Assembly: GCA_018241505.1 (NCBI GenBank)
Contig: JAFEDS010000016.1
Span: 496,001-560,000 of the forward strand
Source of the DNA: Pseudomonadota bacterium
GTDB taxonomy: Bacteria > Pseudomonadota > Gammaproteobacteria > Steroidobacterales > Steroidobacteraceae
Length of the DNA stretch: 64,000 nt
Direction of reading: 5' to 3'
The notes below the pieces were generated by a model. The model was not told where the DNA came from, searched no databases, and was given only the letters and a program-made list of their open reading frames with translations. The position numbers were made by a program, and so were the translations under genes. Position 1 is the first letter of the stretch, and each line of letters begins with the position of its first letter. Shown here piece by piece: positions 7,772 through 16,851 of the stretch.

Positions 7772-10009
7772 TCAGAAGTTATAGCGTGCTTCGACGGTCC
7801 ATTCGCGCCCCGGCGCGGGCTGAGCGAAACCGCCGAGCACGAACTCCGCGTTGTAGGACTTGTTGGTGGCGTTCGTAACAGTGCTCGTGAGCGACCACTT
7901 CCCTCCAATGTCCTCCAGGCCCGCGCGAAGATTCAGCAACTCGACGGCGCTTCGGGCACCGGTGTTCTCAGGGTCCCAATACTGCGCGCCTTTGACGATG
8001 AAATCCGCTCTGGTCAGAAGCTGTATGGAGCTGCTGATCGGGAAGCGATACTGCGCTCCCGCATTTTCAGAGGTCTGTGGCACATAGGGAGCCCAGTTGC
8101 CTACATCCGTGGGGTCCAGGTTATAGCGCTCGATCTTGCTCGCGCTGACGCCCAGGGACGCGTACAGATCCAGGCCATGGACGGGTGAATAGACCACCTC
8201 GAGCTCGCCGCCCTCGATGCGCACCTGGTCGATGCTCACGAGAATCTGTGCACCAATGCCGCCTAGAAACACGAAGTACTGTTGTCCCTTGACCTTCGTG
8301 TAGAAGCCGGCGCCATTCACCCGCAAGGTGTGATCGAGCCATTCGCTCTTGAAACCGATCTCGTAGGACGAGGTGAGCTCGGACGGCAAAACGTCGTTGA
8401 TTCCGTTCAAACCGTTCTGAGCCGCCACGATCGAAGTGCCATACGGGTTGTACAGACCGCTTCGGAAGCCTTCGCCCCAGGACGCATAGACCTGTGCAGC
8501 GGGCGTTATCTGGTACTTCAGAGACACTTTGGGTTGCCACCGGCTGAAGGTGGTGGAGCGCTCGCACGCGCCCCCAATACCTGGCAGGCAACCGGGAGGC
8601 AAACCGCCGGTGTTACGATTGTCCACTGTCTGCGAGGCCTCGTCCTTGTCGTAGCGCAGCGCGAGCGACGCTTCCAATTGCGAGGTGACGTCGTAGGAGA
8701 CGTTACCGAAGCCGGCGTACACCTTGTCCACATCCGTATCGGTGAACCAGGTCAGCGTCGGGTTGGTGGGGCTGTTGAACAAGGGATCGTATTCAACCCG
8801 GTCGATGCCCATGCCGAGGTCCGAGCCGGTAGTGGAAGATGTGAAGTTGCTCGTGCGCAGATAGTAGGCGCCGAACATCCATCGCAACGCCTGCTTCGTG
8901 TCCGAAGTCAGGCGCATTTCGGCGCTCGTATTCTTGATGTTGAAGAACTGGGTCTGCGTACCATCGGTCCCGAAGATGTCCCGGCTCGCAGTGTAGGGAA
9001 ACTGGTCTCCCGCCGTATATTCCTTGATGGTGTTGTAGGAGAAGATGCCCGTCAGGGTCGCGCCCGGAAGCTTGTAGTCGACCTTGCCGGTGACTTCCCG
9101 CAGGTCGCGCTGGTCGCGGCCGCGATTGTTGGCGCAGAAGCTGTGCGACACCAGGTTCGGATCCGGATTCGGGCCGCCAAACGGATTGTTCGGGTCGGCG
9201 AAGCAGGGACGCGCCGGGTCGAACAGCGTGCTTTGAAAAACGTAGTTCAGTGACGAGCCGTTGGTATGCGAATAGTTGAGGCGCAGATCGGCGGTCAGGG
9301 CCTCTGTTGGCATCCACTTCAACAGACCGCGCACCGTCACATCCTCGTACGGATCCGCTTTCTTGCCGAGGTAAGTGTTGTCAAAGTAGCCATCGCGGCT
9401 GGCAAAGGCACCGGCGAGACGGAACAACAGTTGATCCGGCAGGATCGGCCCGCTGACGACGCCCTGGGCTTCGGCATCGCCGCCCGAGCCGCCGGTTGCG
9501 GAAACATAGCCCTGATACTGGTTCGTAGGCTGCTTGGTCGTAATGACAATCGCACCGCCGGAAGCATTGCGGCCATAGAGCGCGCCCTGCGGTCCCTTCA
9601 GCACCTGGACTGAGTCCAGGTCAAACATGGTCTGGGTAAAGGCGCGATTGCTCGATTCCTGCACGCCGTCAACTACAAACGCAACGGGCGCCTGCCCATT
9701 GCGTACCTCGGATAGACCACGGATGGTGAGAAACGACTGCCCCACGCTCTCAGCCTCTACCAGCGATACATTCGGAGTCAGCGCGACAAAGTCGCCGTAG
9801 TCCTTGACTCCTGCGTCCTGCAGCGTTTTGGCGGAGAAGGCATCCACGGCCATGGGGACTTCCTGAAGCGACTCGGACCTCAACCGAGCCGTGACCACGA
9901 TCTCCTGCAGATCGGTGGTAGAAGTGTTTTCATCGGCAGCATTGGCCGTGCTCACGAGCGCAGCGAGCGCACTGGCGAAAGCCATTGTTGACCTGAAGTT
10001 CGCATTCAT
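7772..10009 (-). CDS. TonB-dependent outer-membrane receptor of the hydantoinase operon
   Basis: The 745-residue protein has a signal peptide (NFRSTMAFASALAALVSTANA), a TonB-box-like LQEIVVTARLRSESLQ, a plug domain to about residue 165 (FLTIRGLSEVRNGQAPVAFVVDGV, then VQVLKGPQGALYGRNASGGA) and a long beta-barrel ending in VEARYNF with the terminal Phe typical of BamA-dependent barrels. Such receptors use TonB energy to import ligands that are scarce or too large for porins. It is the first gene of the operon that continues with hyuA1, hyuB1, two permeases and the cyclophilin-like gene, so it probably imports the substrate of those enzymes. Its promoter region shares an element with that of hyuA2. 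Confidence 0.93.
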   Translation of the reverse strand: MNANFRSTMAFASALAALVSTANAADENTSTTDLQEIVVTARLRSESLQEVPMAVDAFSAKTLQDAGVKDYGDFVALTPNVSLVEAESVGQSFLTIRGLSEVRNGQAPVAFVVDGVQESSNRAFTQTMFDLDSVQVLKGPQGALYGRNASGGAIVITTKQPTNQYQGYVSATGGSGGDAEAQGVVSGPILPDQLLFRLAGAFASRDGYFDNTYLGKKADPYEDVTVRGLLKWMPTEALTADLRLNYSHTNGSSLNYVFQSTLFDPARPCFADPNNPFGGPNPDPNLVSHSFCANNRGRDQRDLREVTGKVDYKLPGATLTGIFSYNTIKEYTAGDQFPYTASRDIFGTDGTQTQFFNIKNTSAEMRLTSDTKQALRWMFGAYYLRTSNFTSSTTGSDLGMGIDRVEYDPLFNSPTNPTLTWFTDTDVDKVYAGFGNVSYDVTSQLEASLALRYDKDEASQTVDNRNTGGLPPGCLPGIGGACERSTTFSRWQPKVSLKYQITPAAQVYASWGEGFRSGLYNPYGTSIVAAQNGLNGINDVLPSELTSSYEIGFKSEWLDHTLRVNGAGFYTKVKGQQYFVFLGGIGAQILVSIDQVRIEGGELEVVYSPVHGLDLYASLGVSASKIERYNLDPTDVGNWAPYVPQTSENAGAQYRFPISSSIQLLTRADFIVKGAQYWDPENTGARSAVELLNLRAGLEDIGGKWSLTSTVTNATNKSYNAEFVLGGFAQPAPGREWTVEARYNF

Positions 10010-10070
10010 CGTGATGGGGCCCCGTGCGAAGTTATTGCTTTCAATTGAAGGTAGAAGTGGGACTGGCGTG

Positions 10071-10076
10071 GGTCAA
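10071..10076 (-). promoter_or_regulatory. Candidate -35 of the TonB receptor operon
   Basis: On the minus strand this reads TTGACC. It lies 41 bp downstream of the conserved element at 10118-10133 and 61 bp before the receptor ATG. A weak TACCTT follows after 17 bp. The hyuA2 promoter has the same hexamer in the same arrangement. A weak -10 would fit an activator-dependent promoter. Confidence 0.5.
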
Positions 10077-10117
10077 CGACGTCGAGGGGTAACGGTGGGA
10101 TTGGCGCAACACCGGGA

Positions 10118-10133
10118 CCACCCGAACGAGTAG
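10118..10133 (-). promoter_or_regulatory. Candidate LAL-regulator site upstream of the TonB receptor operon
   Basis: Read on the plus strand, CCACCCGAACGAGTAG matches 13 of 16 bases of the perfect palindrome CTACCCGATCGGGTAG at 13994-14009. On the minus strand both sites continue with TCC. Its centre is about 116 bp from the receptor start codon, compared with about 113 bp for the other site and hyuA2. I infer that the MalT-like regulator encoded at 14018-16762 binds both. Confidence 0.6.
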
Positions 10134-10145
10134 TTCGCACCAAAC

Positions 10146-11810
10146 TCAGCCACGCCGCGGATAGTGGTAATCACGTTCAGCCTGTTCTGGCGTGATATAT
10201 CCATCGCGCAGATCGCCAGCGATGGCCGCCGGATCGCGCTTGCCAGGATCGCCGTAGCCACCGCCGGTCGCGGTGATGATCCTGACCACGTCGTCACGGT
10301 TGAGGGGCAAGCCGCTTACGACCGCATGCACTTCTCTGCTTCCGTTCGCACGCAGGACTTCGATCCGATTGGCAGACCCCTCTCTGCCACCTCGCGCGGC
10401 CCAGGGCAGGTGTTTGTTGCGGGAATAGGCTGCCGTGAGAAAGCAACCGTCGCTGCGGACACGGTAGTCGAGCATTACACCCTTGCCACCCCGGAACTCA
10501 CCGGCGCCCGCCGGATCCTCACTCAAGGCGAGCCGGTCCACGTAAAGCCCGTAGCGCGCCTCCGCCACCTCCGCCGGACAGTTGTAGGTCTCGCCGTGAA
10601 CGGCCGAAAACATCGCATTGTTGCCGTCGGCACGAGCTGACCCGCCCCACCCTCCTACTTCAGGCTCGATAATGGTGAAGCGCTGCCCGGTATCGGGATG
10701 CACACCCCCGATGATGGTGCCGCAGATGCTTGCAAAGTGTCCGCTTGGCAAACGCTCGCCCAAGTGAGGCGCAAGGCATCGCCACAACATGTCATAAAGG
10801 CGCATGCCAACTTCGTAGTAAACCCCCATGGCCGCCGGCTCTTGCGGATCGAATACCGTGCCGGGTGTCGTGAGCATGCGCAGAGGCCGGAACGTGCCTC
10901 CGTTCGCCACCCCATAGGGATCGGCAATGTTCTTGATAATCAACTGCAAAGCACCGAAGCAATCGTCCCGGCTGCAGTTCACGGGCCCGGATTGTTGCGG
11001 CGGATTGTCTCGCAGGTCGACTATGAACTGCTGCTCGGTAATCTCGATGGCCGCTTTGTAAATCAGCCCGTCGTCCTGCTCTTCCTCAATACTGAAGCGG
11101 CCTTTGGGCAGTGACGCCAGCCCCTTCAACACCACCTGCTCGCCGTAGTCCAGAAAGCTGCGCAAAGCGGTAGTGAACGTATCTGCGCCGTACTTGCGCA
11201 CAATGTCCTCGATGCGGCGAGCGCCCACTCGCACAGCAGCGACGCCGGCCCACAAGTCACCACGCAGAAACTTGGGCAGGCGCGAATTCACGGTCATGAT
11301 GTCAATGACCGGGCGCACCGGCTCGCCGCGCGCAATCAACTTCACCCCGGGCAACCGCAATCCTTCCTGATAGATCTCCCGAGCCTCCATTGAGATCGAC
11401 CCGGGGGCCATGCCGCCGACGTCGTTCCAATGCGCAATGTTGGCCGTCCACGCCAGCAACTGGCTGTCGGCGAATACCGGCATCGTCAGGATGATGTCGT
11501 TCAGGTGAGTCACACCGCCGTAGTACGGGTCATTCGTGATGAATACATCGCCCGGCTCGATGTCGCCCGGATTGCCATGCAACTCCAGGATCCGCTTCAC
11601 GGCCTTGTCCAACACCCCGACGAACCCGGGAATACCCGCGCCACTGGATGCCAGGTTTCCTGCTGCGTCGGTGATCCCGGTGCCCGCATCGAGCACCTCG
11701 TAGATGATGGCGCTCATGGCAGTCTTGCGCAGGGCTGCGAACATTTCATCGGAGATGGCTTGCAACGAGCTCTGGATGATCTCCAGTGTGATCGGATCGT
11801 GCACGCTCAT
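10146..11810 (-). CDS. hyuB: Hydantoinase B/oxoprolinase-type subunit, copy 2
   Basis: This 554-residue HyuB protein carries the intact metal-site block IEPGDVFITNDPYYGG with THLND (N93-D94-P95-Y96, H102, D105), the N-terminal GITDAAGNLASSG and the C-terminal VVRIITATGGGYGDPGKRD. It should hydrolyse the ring activated by HyuA2. The ATG overlaps the hyuA2 stop by 4 nt, so the two are coupled. It differs widely from copy 1 along its length, which points to an old duplication or separate origins rather than a recent copy. It is the last gene of its operon; 136 bp of promoter region separates it from the TonB receptor gene. Confidence 0.92.
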   Translation of the reverse strand: MSVHDPITLEIIQSSLQAISDEMFAALRKTAMSAIIYEVLDAGTGITDAAGNLASSGAGIPGFVGVLDKAVKRILELHGNPGDIEPGDVFITNDPYYGGVTHLNDIILTMPVFADSQLLAWTANIAHWNDVGGMAPGSISMEAREIYQEGLRLPGVKLIARGEPVRPVIDIMTVNSRLPKFLRGDLWAGVAAVRVGARRIEDIVRKYGADTFTTALRSFLDYGEQVVLKGLASLPKGRFSIEEEQDDGLIYKAAIEITEQQFIVDLRDNPPQQSGPVNCSRDDCFGALQLIIKNIADPYGVANGGTFRPLRMLTTPGTVFDPQEPAAMGVYYEVGMRLYDMLWRCLAPHLGERLPSGHFASICGTIIGGVHPDTGQRFTIIEPEVGGWGGSARADGNNAMFSAVHGETYNCPAEVAEARYGLYVDRLALSEDPAGAGEFRGGKGVMLDYRVRSDGCFLTAAYSRNKHLPWAARGGREGSANRIEVLRANGSREVHAVVSGLPLNRDDVVRIITATGGGYGDPGKRDPAAIAGDLRDGYITPEQAERDYHYPRRG

Positions 11811-13888
11811 ACGCCCTCGAGATGAATATGGATGTTGCCGTAGTCGTCCATGCGGACCTTGTTATGCGGATGCACGAGCACGGTCGTCCCGCGAGTCTCG
11901 ATCACAGCGGGTCCAGCGAGCTCCATGCCGGGCTCCAGCAAGTCTCCGTCGTAAATATCCGCGCTGTGCACCCCCTCCAGTGCGTAGTCGACCTCGCGGC
12001 GGCCCTTGAGGGCTGCAGTCACTTTGCGTCCTGTCGCGGGCATCCTGGCCGGCTCGAGCTTGCCGATGTCGGCCCGTGCGATCAGGTGGAGGCCAACAAA
12101 CTCGACGGGAGCTTCGAGGCGGTAGGTATATTCCCGCTCGTAGGCGGCATGGAACGCCGCGCTCACCGCTTCCATACCCGCCGCATCGAGTATCCCGTCG
12201 GGCAACCCGATCTCGACGTGGTGTTCCTGGTTCTCGTAACGGAACTTGCCCAGCACTTCGAATCGCACCCGGTCGATGGCGATCCGTTCCGCACCGAACT
12301 GCTCCAACACTCCGGCGATCACACGGTTGCAGAGCTGGTTGATCACGTGGAGCTGCGCAGCCTTGAACGAAACCAAACGCGTCGCGAAGTAGTCGCGCCG
12401 CAGCTCACTCATGAGCATGCCCCAGGCGCTGAAAACATCCGCCCCACGCGGCACGATCACGTGCGACATGCTCAATTCGGTGGCCAGGGCCACCGCGTGC
12501 ATCGGACCACCGCCCCCAAAGGCCACCAGAGCAAAATCGCGCGGATCGTGGCCGCGATTCATGGATACCAGCTTCAGGGCATTGACCATGTTGCTGTTCG
12601 CAATACGAACAATGCCTCGAGCGGCCTCGGCTCGGGTCATGTTGAGGGGTTTCGCCACCGTATCCAACGCGCGTTCGACCTCACCCATATCGGCTTCGAG
12701 GGTCCCTCCACAAAAGAAATGCGGATTGATGCGGCCGAGGGCGATGTTGGCATCGGTTGTCGTCGCACTCGTGCCCCCGCGGCCGTACGCGGCCGGACCA
12801 GGCGACGCGCCGGCCGAGCGAGGACCCACGTGGAGCTTGTTGAAATCGTCAATCCAGGCAATGCTGCCGCCGCCATTGCCGATTTCCACCAGGTCAACGA
12901 CAGGTACCATGATGGGATACCCGGCCGAGAGCTGACTGCGCTCGATCCAGTAGTCCGTCATGATCCGGACCTGCCCGCGCTCAATGAGACTGCACTTGGC
13001 GGTGGTACCGCCGATATCGAGTGCCAGCACGTTCGGCACCCCAATGAGGCGCCCCAGCTCCGCGGCGCCCCAAAAGCCGCTCGCGGGGCCGGACTCAACC
13101 ATGGTGATGGGCACGGCACTGGAGCGGTCGATCGTGTCAACGCCGCAGTTGGATTGCATCACGTACAACTGGCCGGCGAAGCCGCGGGACTTCAGGCCCT
13201 TCTCGAGAGCCCGCAGGTAACGCTCGGCAATGGGTTGCACATAGGCCGAGAGCACCGCGGTGTTGGTGCGCTCGTATTCGCGCCACTCGCGCGTGATCTG
13301 ATGAGAGGCAACTACCGGAATCTCCGGCCAGAGCTTGCGCAGCTCGGCCACCGTACGCAACTCGTGATCGGGGTTCGCGTAGGAATGCAGCAGGCACACG
13401 GCAATCGCCTCAACCCCCTCACGGCGAAAGTCGTCGACAATAGCCGGCAAGCCACTGAGGTCGAGTGGCTCGCGCTCCTGAGCGAGGTAAGTCATCCGTC
13501 CTGGAACCTCGCGCCGCAAGTAGCGCGGCACAAACGGTACGGGCTTGCGATAGGCCAGGTTGAAGAAGTCGGGCCGATTGCCGCGGGCAATCTCAATCGA
13601 ATCCCGAAACCCGCGGGTAGTCACCAGAGCAACCTTCGCACCCTTGCGCTCGGTCAGCGCATTGATGACCACCGTCGTTCCATGGGCAACGAAATCCACC
13701 TGCTCCACTGCCACCGCGCCCTTGTTCATCACGTTGAGCACGCCGCGCTCGAAGTTGGGTGGCGTCGTGTCGGCCTTTGCGGTAACGACCTCCTGCGCGC
13801 CAGTGGCCTTGTCAGTCCGAAAATAGACGAGATCAGTGAACGTGCCTCCCACGTCCGTGGCCACTCGCACAATGGAATTCGAGGTCAT
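11807..13888 (-). CDS. hyuA: Hydantoinase A/oxoprolinase-type ATPase subunit, copy 2
   Basis: The 693-residue protein begins with VRVATDVGGTFTDLVYF and has a second glycine loop at about residue 289 (ALDIGGTTAKCSLIE), with the family blocks ALTERKGAKVALVTTRGFRD, EIARGNRPDFFN, HQITREWREYERTNTAVLSA and VESGPASGFWGAAELG in the same order as copy 1. It is the ATP-using subunit that pairs with HyuB2. It is the first gene of a two-gene operon, with a candidate regulator site about 113 bp upstream of the ATG. The gene lies directly downstream of the gene for the MalT-like regulator, 129 bp after its stop. Confidence 0.92.
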   Translation of the reverse strand: MTSNSIVRVATDVGGTFTDLVYFRTDKATGAQEVVTAKADTTPPNFERGVLNVMNKGAVAVEQVDFVAHGTTVVINALTERKGAKVALVTTRGFRDSIEIARGNRPDFFNLAYRKPVPFVPRYLRREVPGRMTYLAQEREPLDLSGLPAIVDDFRREGVEAIAVCLLHSYANPDHELRTVAELRKLWPEIPVVASHQITREWREYERTNTAVLSAYVQPIAERYLRALEKGLKSRGFAGQLYVMQSNCGVDTIDRSSAVPITMVESGPASGFWGAAELGRLIGVPNVLALDIGGTTAKCSLIERGQVRIMTDYWIERSQLSAGYPIMVPVVDLVEIGNGGGSIAWIDDFNKLHVGPRSAGASPGPAAYGRGGTSATTTDANIALGRINPHFFCGGTLEADMGEVERALDTVAKPLNMTRAEAARGIVRIANSNMVNALKLVSMNRGHDPRDFALVAFGGGGPMHAVALATELSMSHVIVPRGADVFSAWGMLMSELRRDYFATRLVSFKAAQLHVINQLCNRVIAGVLEQFGAERIAIDRVRFEVLGKFRYENQEHHVEIGLPDGILDAAGMEAVSAAFHAAYEREYTYRLEAPVEFVGLHLIARADIGKLEPARMPATGRKVTAALKGRREVDYALEGVHSADIYDGDLLEPGMELAGPAVIETRGTTVLVHPHNKVRMDDYGNIHIHLEGV

Positions 13889-13947
13889 GCAGCACTCTTG
13901 GCAACAACTAACGGTGCCGCACGACCTTAGGGGGTCGCAAACCAGGG

Positions 13948-13953
13948 GGTCAA
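13948..13953 (-). promoter_or_regulatory. Candidate -35 of the hyuA2-hyuB2 operon
   Basis: The minus strand reads TTGACC here, 40 bp downstream of the palindrome at 13994-14009 and 59 bp before the hyuA2 ATG. The -10 region (CTAAGG or TAAGGT after 17-18 bp) is poor. The layout is nearly the same as in the TonB receptor promoter. Confidence 0.5.
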
Positions 13954-13993
13954 TTACGGCGCCGGGTGACCCGGGTTGCCGGACGAAAGCGGA

Positions 13994-14009
13994 CTACCCG
14001 ATCGGGTAG
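13994..14009. promoter_or_regulatory. Perfect 16-bp palindrome upstream of hyuA2
   Basis: CTACCCGATCGGGTAG is fully self-complementary and lies in the 129-bp gap between the regulator gene and hyuA2. A 13/16 match stands at 10118-10133 in front of the TonB receptor operon at nearly the same distance from the start codon. It is a likely activator or repressor site rather than a terminator, because no T-run follows on either strand. Confidence 0.65.
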
Positions 14010-14017
14010 CGCGGCGG

Positions 14018-16762
14018 TCAGCGGCGCCGCTCCATGTCGTCGGACACGACGAGATTGCGGTGCAGCGCCGTGGAAATCGCGGCCGCCCGGGACTCCGCCC
14101 CGAGCTTCTTGAAAATCCGCTTCAAGTGAAATTTGACTGTGTTTTCCGACAGATCCAGCACTTGACCGATCGCCTTGTTCGAGCGGCCGTTACACAGCTC
14201 CCGCAGCACCGCCAATTCGCGGCCGCTGAAGCCATCCTGGTCCGTGAGGGCGGTTTGCTGCAAACGGGCGAGAACCTGCGCGATCACTTCACGCTGCGCA
14301 CCGGACAGCACGAGCTCGCGATTGCGTCGTTGGGCAATGTTCAATAGCCCCTCGAGCAAGCGCCCCTGCTCCAGGAGTATGCCGATGGCACCTTCGGCCA
14401 CGACGAACTCCAACAGGTCCTGCAGACGAACCAACGCTTCCTCGTCCGCACCGCGTTGTTTCAGGATCACCACGCTGAGGGCATCCAGACGGCGAGCGGG
14501 AAGAAGCAGCTTCGCGGCACGGAACTCCGCGCGCGCGGCATCGACGAGTTGCAATGCTTGCGCTGTCGAGCCTGTGGCCGCCCACAGGCGTCCTATGGCA
14601 AGCGTCGCCGCAAGACGGGCTCGCCAGCCGAAATCGGGCGGTCCACGAGTTTCTGCCGCGGCAAACACGCCTCCAACATTCGCCTCGCGCTTGGCATCGG
14701 CGTGCAGGTGCGCGAGCGTCAGGAATTCAACGCGCCAGGCGGCCGCCAGCTTGACGAGGCGATCCAGGCGTCTCTCCTGGGCGACCCGGTTTGCCTCGCT
14801 CAGGATCTCAATGGCGTCATTCAAGCCACCGCGCTCGAAGGCCTGCCGCGCCGTAACCTCATACGCCGTTGCGAATACATCGAGCCAACCATCGGTGGTC
14901 TCGACCCAGGACTCGATGAGCGGTTGTGACTGTTCGTGATCACCCTTCAAATACAAGCAGTAGCCGACGAAGAAACTGCACAGTGCCTTCAGTCCGCTGT
15001 CGGCACCGAAGTTGTCTTCCGCCATGGAGAGCGCTTCGCGATACAACAACTCGGCCTCGCGCAGGCGCCCGGCAAGCAATTGACCCAATGCCAGATGCAT
15101 GAAGGCGTAGTTGACACCGAGAATACTGCCGGACGCGCGCATTTCCTGGATTGCGCGGCGGCTCTCGACCTCCACTTTATCGACGCTACCCCACCCGAGT
15201 GCAACAACCGCCAACTCACAGCATAGCGTGCCCCGTCCAAGATGGTCGGCGGGGTCGAGGCTACGGATATGCACGTCTACCTGCTGTTGCCAATCCGGGC
15301 GGCTGATGTGATCCATGTATCCGGTCCACAGATCCTGCACGACCGTATAGTCACGGCGGATGCGGGGCGGTGCGCTCTCCAACATCGTTTCCGTCAGCGC
15401 CAACAGTTCGCGGGCGGCATCGAAGCGTGCCAGCTTGATGTGCAGGTAGGCTTGCGTCAGTTGCAAAGTGACTTCCGAACGGATCGTGAGCTCCGTAAAG
15501 CATTTCAGGAGACTGCGTACATAGCCGATTCCCTTCCAGAGAATCAGCTCCCACCCGCCCGCCTGCTGCGTCAGTGCCACGGCAAGTGCGATGTCATTTG
15601 CGGCGACCGCGTGCTGCACGGCCTCCGGCAAATCACCGACCGCGGCGAGCGCTTTCGCCGCGCGTCGTCTCAGCAGAGCCAGCTTCTGGGTCGAGCTGCG
15701 CTTCAGACGCTGTGAGAGGAAGTCCGCGAACAGATGGTGGTAGCGAAACCATTCCCGCGTGTCATCGAGCGACACGAGTAGTGCGTCGAAATGACGTAGT
15801 TGCTCCAGAAGCTCTTCACTGTCAGTGCGATCACGTACCGCATCCGCCAGCGCTGCATCGAAGCGCTCCAGGATCGAGGTCTCGAGTAGAAAATCCCGCA
15901 GGTTTTCGGGCAGGTCCGCCACGATCTGCTCAGCCAGATAGTCGGTCATCTCCGTGGTGCGCCCGGAGAAATCCTTCAGGGCATCGGGCTTGTGACGCCC
16001 ACGCTCGAGCCATAGCCGTGCCAACTGGAGTGCCACCGCCCAGCCCTCAGTCCGCGTATGCAACAGGGCCAGATCGGCCGCCGAGACAGTGGGCCCCACC
16101 ACTTGCGACGCCTGATCCAGCGACAGTGTCAGATCGCTCGCGTCGAGCTGCATGACCATACCCCGGGCCAAAAACGCCGAGACGTGGAAGGTCGGGCGGG
16201 TTCGCCCGCTCACAACCAGATGCAGCTCGCCATGGCTGTGCTCGAGAAGCATCTCAATGACCTCGTCCACGGCCTTCGACCGGGCCCGGTGGAAGTCGTC
16301 GAGAATGAGCACTGCCCGCCGGCCGGAGCGCCGGATGGCTTCCAACAGTGCCAGCGCAATCGGCCGGACATTCAAGTCAATCGACAATTGACGTGCAGCC
16401 ACTTCCAATGACCCGACGTCGACGCCGGCTCGGGCAATCGAGAGAATCATGCCGGCAACAAAGCGGCTGACCTCGGAATCCAGATCGTCCACGGTGAGCC
16501 AGCAGGCATGCAAATCGGGCCTGACCCCGAGCGTGCGCCACCATTCGCTCAGCAGCGTGGTTTTACCGAACCCGGGTGGCGACACAATAATGGACAGTGC
16601 GCGACTCAGGCTCTCATCCAGCCGCTTCAGCAGCGCTTCACGCGATGCGACGCTGATGCGCTGTTCCGGAGGAGCCAGCTTTCCGACCAGGAGCCAGTCG
16701 GCGCTGGCGTGGGAATCCACCGAGTCGGCAGCCCCTTCCAGCCATTCGTGCGTGTTTTGCAT
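14018..16762 (-). CDS. MalT-like LAL-type LuxR transcriptional regulator
   Basis: The 914-residue protein has the LAL layout. An N-terminal NTPase has a Walker A loop SPPGFGKTTLL at about residues 61-71 and a Walker B-like RRAVLILDDFHRA. A long helical TPR-like middle follows, and a C-terminal LuxR helix-turn-helix (GRELAVLRELCNGRSNKAIG, then SENTVKFHLKRIFKKLGAES). LAL proteins activate transcription after binding ATP and an inducer. I chose the ATG at 16762 (MQNTHEWLEG) over an upstream start at 16822 because the extra residues do not look like the family and the region is shared with the divergent oxidoreductase gene. It lies immediately upstream of the hydantoinase operons on the same strand and is their most likely regulator. 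Confidence 0.9.
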   Translation of the reverse strand: MQNTHEWLEGAADSVDSHASADWLLVGKLAPPEQRISVASREALLKRLDESLSRALSIIVSPPGFGKTTLLSEWWRTLGVRPDLHACWLTVDDLDSEVSRFVAGMILSIARAGVDVGSLEVAARQLSIDLNVRPIALALLEAIRRSGRRAVLILDDFHRARSKAVDEVIEMLLEHSHGELHLVVSGRTRPTFHVSAFLARGMVMQLDASDLTLSLDQASQVVGPTVSAADLALLHTRTEGWAVALQLARLWLERGRHKPDALKDFSGRTTEMTDYLAEQIVADLPENLRDFLLETSILERFDAALADAVRDRTDSEELLEQLRHFDALLVSLDDTREWFRYHHLFADFLSQRLKRSSTQKLALLRRRAAKALAAVGDLPEAVQHAVAANDIALAVALTQQAGGWELILWKGIGYVRSLLKCFTELTIRSEVTLQLTQAYLHIKLARFDAARELLALTETMLESAPPRIRRDYTVVQDLWTGYMDHISRPDWQQQVDVHIRSLDPADHLGRGTLCCELAVVALGWGSVDKVEVESRRAIQEMRASGSILGVNYAFMHLALGQLLAGRLREAELLYREALSMAEDNFGADSGLKALCSFFVGYCLYLKGDHEQSQPLIESWVETTDGWLDVFATAYEVTARQAFERGGLNDAIEILSEANRVAQERRLDRLVKLAAAWRVEFLTLAHLHADAKREANVGGVFAAAETRGPPDFGWRARLAATLAIGRLWAATGSTAQALQLVDAARAEFRAAKLLLPARRLDALSVVILKQRGADEEALVRLQDLLEFVVAEGAIGILLEQGRLLEGLLNIAQRRNRELVLSGAQREVIAQVLARLQQTALTDQDGFSGRELAVLRELCNGRSNKAIGQVLDLSENTVKFHLKRIFKKLGAESRAAAISTALHRNLVVSDDMERRR

Positions 16763-16851
16763 GAATGACTTGTATCCCAACCGGGTCAATTGCGCCACAC
16801 GAAAGCGTAGATTGGCGCCCACGCTTTCGAGACTTTACGAGGTACACGATC

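Noticed and set aside
8282-9253. A 323-codon plus-strand frame opposite the TonB receptor gene
   Set aside because: The translation shows no domain or membrane pattern and mirrors codon bias of the receptor on the other strand.
11822-13930. A 702-codon open frame on the plus strand opposite hyuA2
   Set aside because: It is the antisense shadow of a well-conserved GC-rich gene, is rich in His and Arg, has no domain and no ribosome-binding site.
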